Shown: piece after piece, positions 61,856 to 64,000 of the stretch | Layout: each line of letters begins with the position of its first letter | Numbering within the stretch: the stretch's first letter is position 1 | Notes under the pieces: model-generated | What the model saw: only the letters and a program-made list of their open reading frames with translations | Told to the model about the DNA's origin: nothing | Database searches by the model: none | Made by a program: the position numbers and the translations under genes | Origin: an uncultured Eubacteriales bacterium | Lineage (GTDB): Bacteria > Bacillota > Clostridia > Tissierellales > Peptoniphilaceae | Assembly (NCBI GenBank): GCA_900540185.1 | Contig: UQFH01000004.1 | Span: forward strand, 1-64,000 | DNA: 64,000 nt | Reading direction: 5' to 3'

Positions 61856-62656
61856 TTAATCATACATATTAAGTTTCTCAAAATCCGGAAGAATCTCCCC
61901 CGCTCCCTTTTCATTTTTAAGAACTTCGGAAATCAAGTTCTGCGCAACCGAAATTTTCTTTTCGTCGAGCTCATCATTTGCAGCCAAAACTGCAACAAGT
62001 CCTCCCAATAGGTCGCCGGTGCCGTGGAATTTTTCGGGAATATATTTCGATTTTATAATGTGAATTTCTTCGCCGTTTGTAAAAGTGTTCACAAAATTTT
62101 CGCCGTCAAATTCACCTTTTAACAAAATATTTTTTGCGCCCATATGTTTTAATTTTTTTAAGATTTCCAATTTTAAACTCTCGTCATTTTCGCTGAAATT
62201 CGAAAGCTCGATTCCCGACAAAATCATCCCTTCTGTAGTGTTCGGCAATATTATTTCGGCGTGCGGAATGAGCGATTTGTAAAACTCAATTTGCTCCGGT
62301 CTTGTTCCCGAATATAGCCTGCCGTTATCGCCCATTATCGGGTCCAAAACAGTCTTTGATTCCCGGTGCTTGATAACAAAATCGGTTATTCTTTTAGAGA
62401 CCGCTACGTCGTCGATAAAGCCGATTAAAGTCGCATCGAAATTGCCGTAGGTGTTTTCAATTGAATTTACATAATTTTGAAACTCCGGCATTTTATTTCG
62501 AGTGAAACCTTTGTAGTTCATCGGCGCCGAAAAAATTCCCGTCGGTACCGAAACCGCTTCGATTCCGTTTGCCATAACGGCGAGCATATTCATTTTAAGA
62601 GCGACTGTTCCGATTCCGCAGAAGTCGTTAAATATTATTATTCTTTTTCTTTCCAT
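61856..62656 (-). CDS. Pyridoxine/pyridoxal kinase-like protein
   Basis: 266 residues of the ribokinase-like fold. It shows the PdxY/PdxK layout: FNDFCGIGTVAL at the N terminus, DPIMGDNGRLYSG in the middle, ILPNTTEGMILSG and the anion-hole motif FHGTGDLLGGLVAV near residue 215. It should phosphorylate pyridoxal or pyridoxine; a ThiD-like role is possible but the DPIMGD-NG motif favours vitamin B6. It starts within the TAATG that ends nfo. Confidence 0.85.
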   Translation of the reverse strand: MERKRIIIFNDFCGIGTVALKMNMLAVMANGIEAVSVPTGIFSAPMNYKGFTRNKMPEFQNYVNSIENTYGNFDATLIGFIDDVAVSKRITDFVIKHRESKTVLDPIMGDNGRLYSGTRPEQIEFYKSLIPHAEIILPNTTEGMILSGIELSNFSENDESLKLEILKKLKHMGAKNILLKGEFDGENFVNTFTNGEEIHIIKSKYIPEKFHGTGDLLGGLVAVLAANDELDEKKISVAQNLISEVLKNEKGAGEILPDFEKLNMYD

Positions 62657-63486
62657 TATTTCTTCAAACTCCTTAAAAGCTCAATCTCAACTCTGTGTCC
62701 CTCTTCGTCTGTCGGCGTTTCCAAAATGAGTGGAAGTTTTTGTAATCTTTCGTCGTTCACAATCTCCGAAAAAGTTTCAAGCCCAATGCTTCCATTTCCT
62801 ATTAGCTCGTGTCTGTCCTTTCTTGCGCCGCATTCGTTCTTCGAATCGTTTAAATGAAGTGCGACAAGTTTCTCGAGTCCAATTTCCCTGTCAAAGTTTA
62901 AAAGAAGCTTATCAATCCCCTCTCTTATATCCATTCCCGACTCGAAAACGTGACAAGTATCGAGACATACTCCAACTTTTTCCTTTAAATCCACTCCGTC
63001 AATTATCCTTTTTATTTCGGAAAAGTTTCGCCCAATTTCCGTGCCTTTTCCCGCCATTGTTTCAATCGCAACAATCGTCGTCATATCTTCACTCAATACT
63101 TCGTTTAATAAATTCGTCGTATATTGGATTCAAACGTCAAGCCCCTGTCCGACGTGACTTCCCGGGTGAAAATTATAAATATTTCCCGGCATCATCTCCA
63201 TAATTTCCAAATCTTCTTTAATAACACTTCGCCCGAATTCCCTGACATATACCTTGTCGGAGCACGGATTTAATGTGTAAGGAGCATGGGCGACGATTTT
63301 TCCGAAATTGTTTTCCAGTAAAAATGTATTAAATAATCTCATATCTTCTTCGTCAATTTTTTTCATCGCACCTCCGCGCGGATTTCTTGTAAAAAATTGA
63401 AAAGTATTTGCGCCGATTTCTTTTGCAAGTTTCGCTATGCTGAAATATCCTCTTCCAATCGACAAATGGCATCCTATATAATTCAT
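62656..63486 (-). pseudogene. nfo: Endonuclease IV gene with one in-frame stop
   Basis: The two reading segments 63486-63130 and 63096-62656 are in the same frame and together give the normal Nfo length (276 codons). Codon 119 is TGA (63130-63132), between HPGSHVGQGLDV and IQYTTNLLNEVL. All metal-site segments are otherwise intact: HPGSHVG, ETMAGKG, CLDTCH and NDSK with RHELIGNG. Nonsense mutation, sequencing error and a readthrough event are all possible. TGA is a normal stop elsewhere here. Active enzyme repairs abasic sites. Confidence 0.9.
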
Positions 63487-63566
63487 CTAATCACCCTTTT
63501 ACATAAATTTTAATATAAATACAATTCTTAATTAATATTATAACATATATCATTGAAATTGTTTTA

Positions 63567-63596
63567 TTGAAAGCGCTTCGATATATGTGGTATAAT
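63567..63596 (+). promoter_or_regulatory. Promoter with cre-like palindrome before the DUF2254 gene
   Basis: TTGAAA (63567-63572), 18 bp spacer, extended -10 TGGTATAAT (63588-63596). The -35 box overlaps TGAAAGCGCTTCGA (63568-63581). Its AAGCGCTT core resembles a catabolite-responsive element but misses two consensus positions. Confidence 0.6.
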
Positions 63597-63613
63597 TTTT
63601 ATGGAGGTGCGAT

Positions 63614-64000
63614 ATGGATAATGAATTAAAACTTTTTTTCTATAAAAACAGACGTTGGATTTATTGTTTGGAATATATATTGTATTCCGTGATTTTGCTT
63701 GCAATTGTTACATATGTCGATTCGACCTATTCAAGCGCCGAGAGTCATATTCCGCGCTTCATGCTCTCGAGCGTGAGCCTTGCAAAGACGGTGCTCTCTT
63801 CCCTTGTAGCAGCTCTTCTTACAATCACAACTTTTACGTTTTCGACAATTTTAACAGTTTTTTCTCTCTATCACAATTCTTTTACCCCGCGAAGCGTTGA
63901 AAACTTTTTAGATAAGAAAATCACCATGAAAGTTTTGGGAATTTTCATCGGCGGTTTTGTATACTGTCTTGTTAGTTTGAATTTTATGGAAGCTTCACAG
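63614..64000 (+). CDS. DUF2254 membrane protein, 5' part
   Basis: Cut by the window edge; 129 codons are visible from ATG 63614, with GGAGGTG upstream. The translated start is MDNELKLFFYKNRRWIYCLE. A membrane helix (about 18-35) follows, then a second (about 68-95), and a stretch TFSTILTVFSLYHNSFTPR with VLGIFIGGFVYCLV. This pattern is typical of the N-terminal part of DUF2254 proteins. Function unknown. Confidence 0.85.
   Translation, partial: MDNELKLFFYKNRRWIYCLEYILYSVILLAIVTYVDSTYSSAESHIPRFMLSSVSLAKTVLSSLVAALLTITTFTFSTILTVFSLYHNSFTPRSVENFLDKKITMKVLGIFIGGFVYCLVSLNFMEASQ

Noticed and set aside
62656..63486. TGA in nfo as selenocysteine or tryptophan
   Set aside because: ybaK and others end in TGA and TGG is used for Trp, so the standard code applies. 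The position is not catalytic, and I saw no SECIS-like hairpin or selD nearby.

Overview
The window looks like a chromosome segment of a low-GC, Gram-positive, amino-acid-fermenting anaerobe of the Clostridia/Tissierellia type (Peptoniphilus/Fenollaria-like; the genus is a guess). The reasons are LPXTG-type surface proteins with class C sortases, a ribosomal protein L27 with the Prp-cleaved N-terminal extension, consensus sigma-A promoters, AT-rich spacers and a complete methylaspartate glutamate-fermentation operon. Most genes lie on the minus strand.

Region 1 (1-19,600, minus strand) is a pilus/adhesin locus, read from right to left. A consensus promoter (TTGACA-17-TATAAT) drives a giant 3588-residue surface adhesin. 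A 124-bp tandem repeat array, the major pilin, a proline-rich minor (probably basal) pilin and three class C sortases follow. The first sortase in transcription order carries a charged tail of about 470 residues, predicted to be cytoplasmic. The last 800 bp (1-807) are non-coding and hold several diverged repeats.

Region 2 (20,000-39,800, minus strand) is housekeeping: alaS, an AI-2E family permease, ridA-rsfS-yqeK-nadD-yhbY-obgE, rpmA-prp-rplU, a short RNase E/G-like protein, a large PBP2 with mreD-mreC, radC, a Gx-family membrane protein with a NusG-II protein, uraA, and a CvfB-like RNA-binding protein.

Region 3 (39,860-50,590, minus strand) holds a secreted alkaline phosphatase and the nine-gene operon glmS-glmL-glmE-mal-mesaconase(alpha,beta)-citD-citE-citF. 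It encodes glutamate -> 3-methylaspartate -> mesaconate -> citramalate -> acetate + pyruvate. The genes that resemble fumarase and citrate lyase should therefore be read as mesaconase and citramalate lyase. The operon starts at a recognisable promoter with repeated TTGCAGAA elements upstream.

Region 4 (50,590-64,000, mixed strands) holds a YgjP-like metallopeptidase, a YbjQ protein, a patatin-like phospholipase, YbaK, an L-cysteine desulfidase-like protein, thiC under a TPP riboswitch, a zinc-ribbon membrane protein, a SelD-type FAD oxidoreductase, lrgAB, an APC amino-acid permease, a pyridoxine-kinase-like protein, an nfo gene broken by one in-frame TGA, and the start of a DUF2254 membrane protein cut by the window edge. 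I saw no tRNA, rRNA, CRISPR array or insertion sequence.
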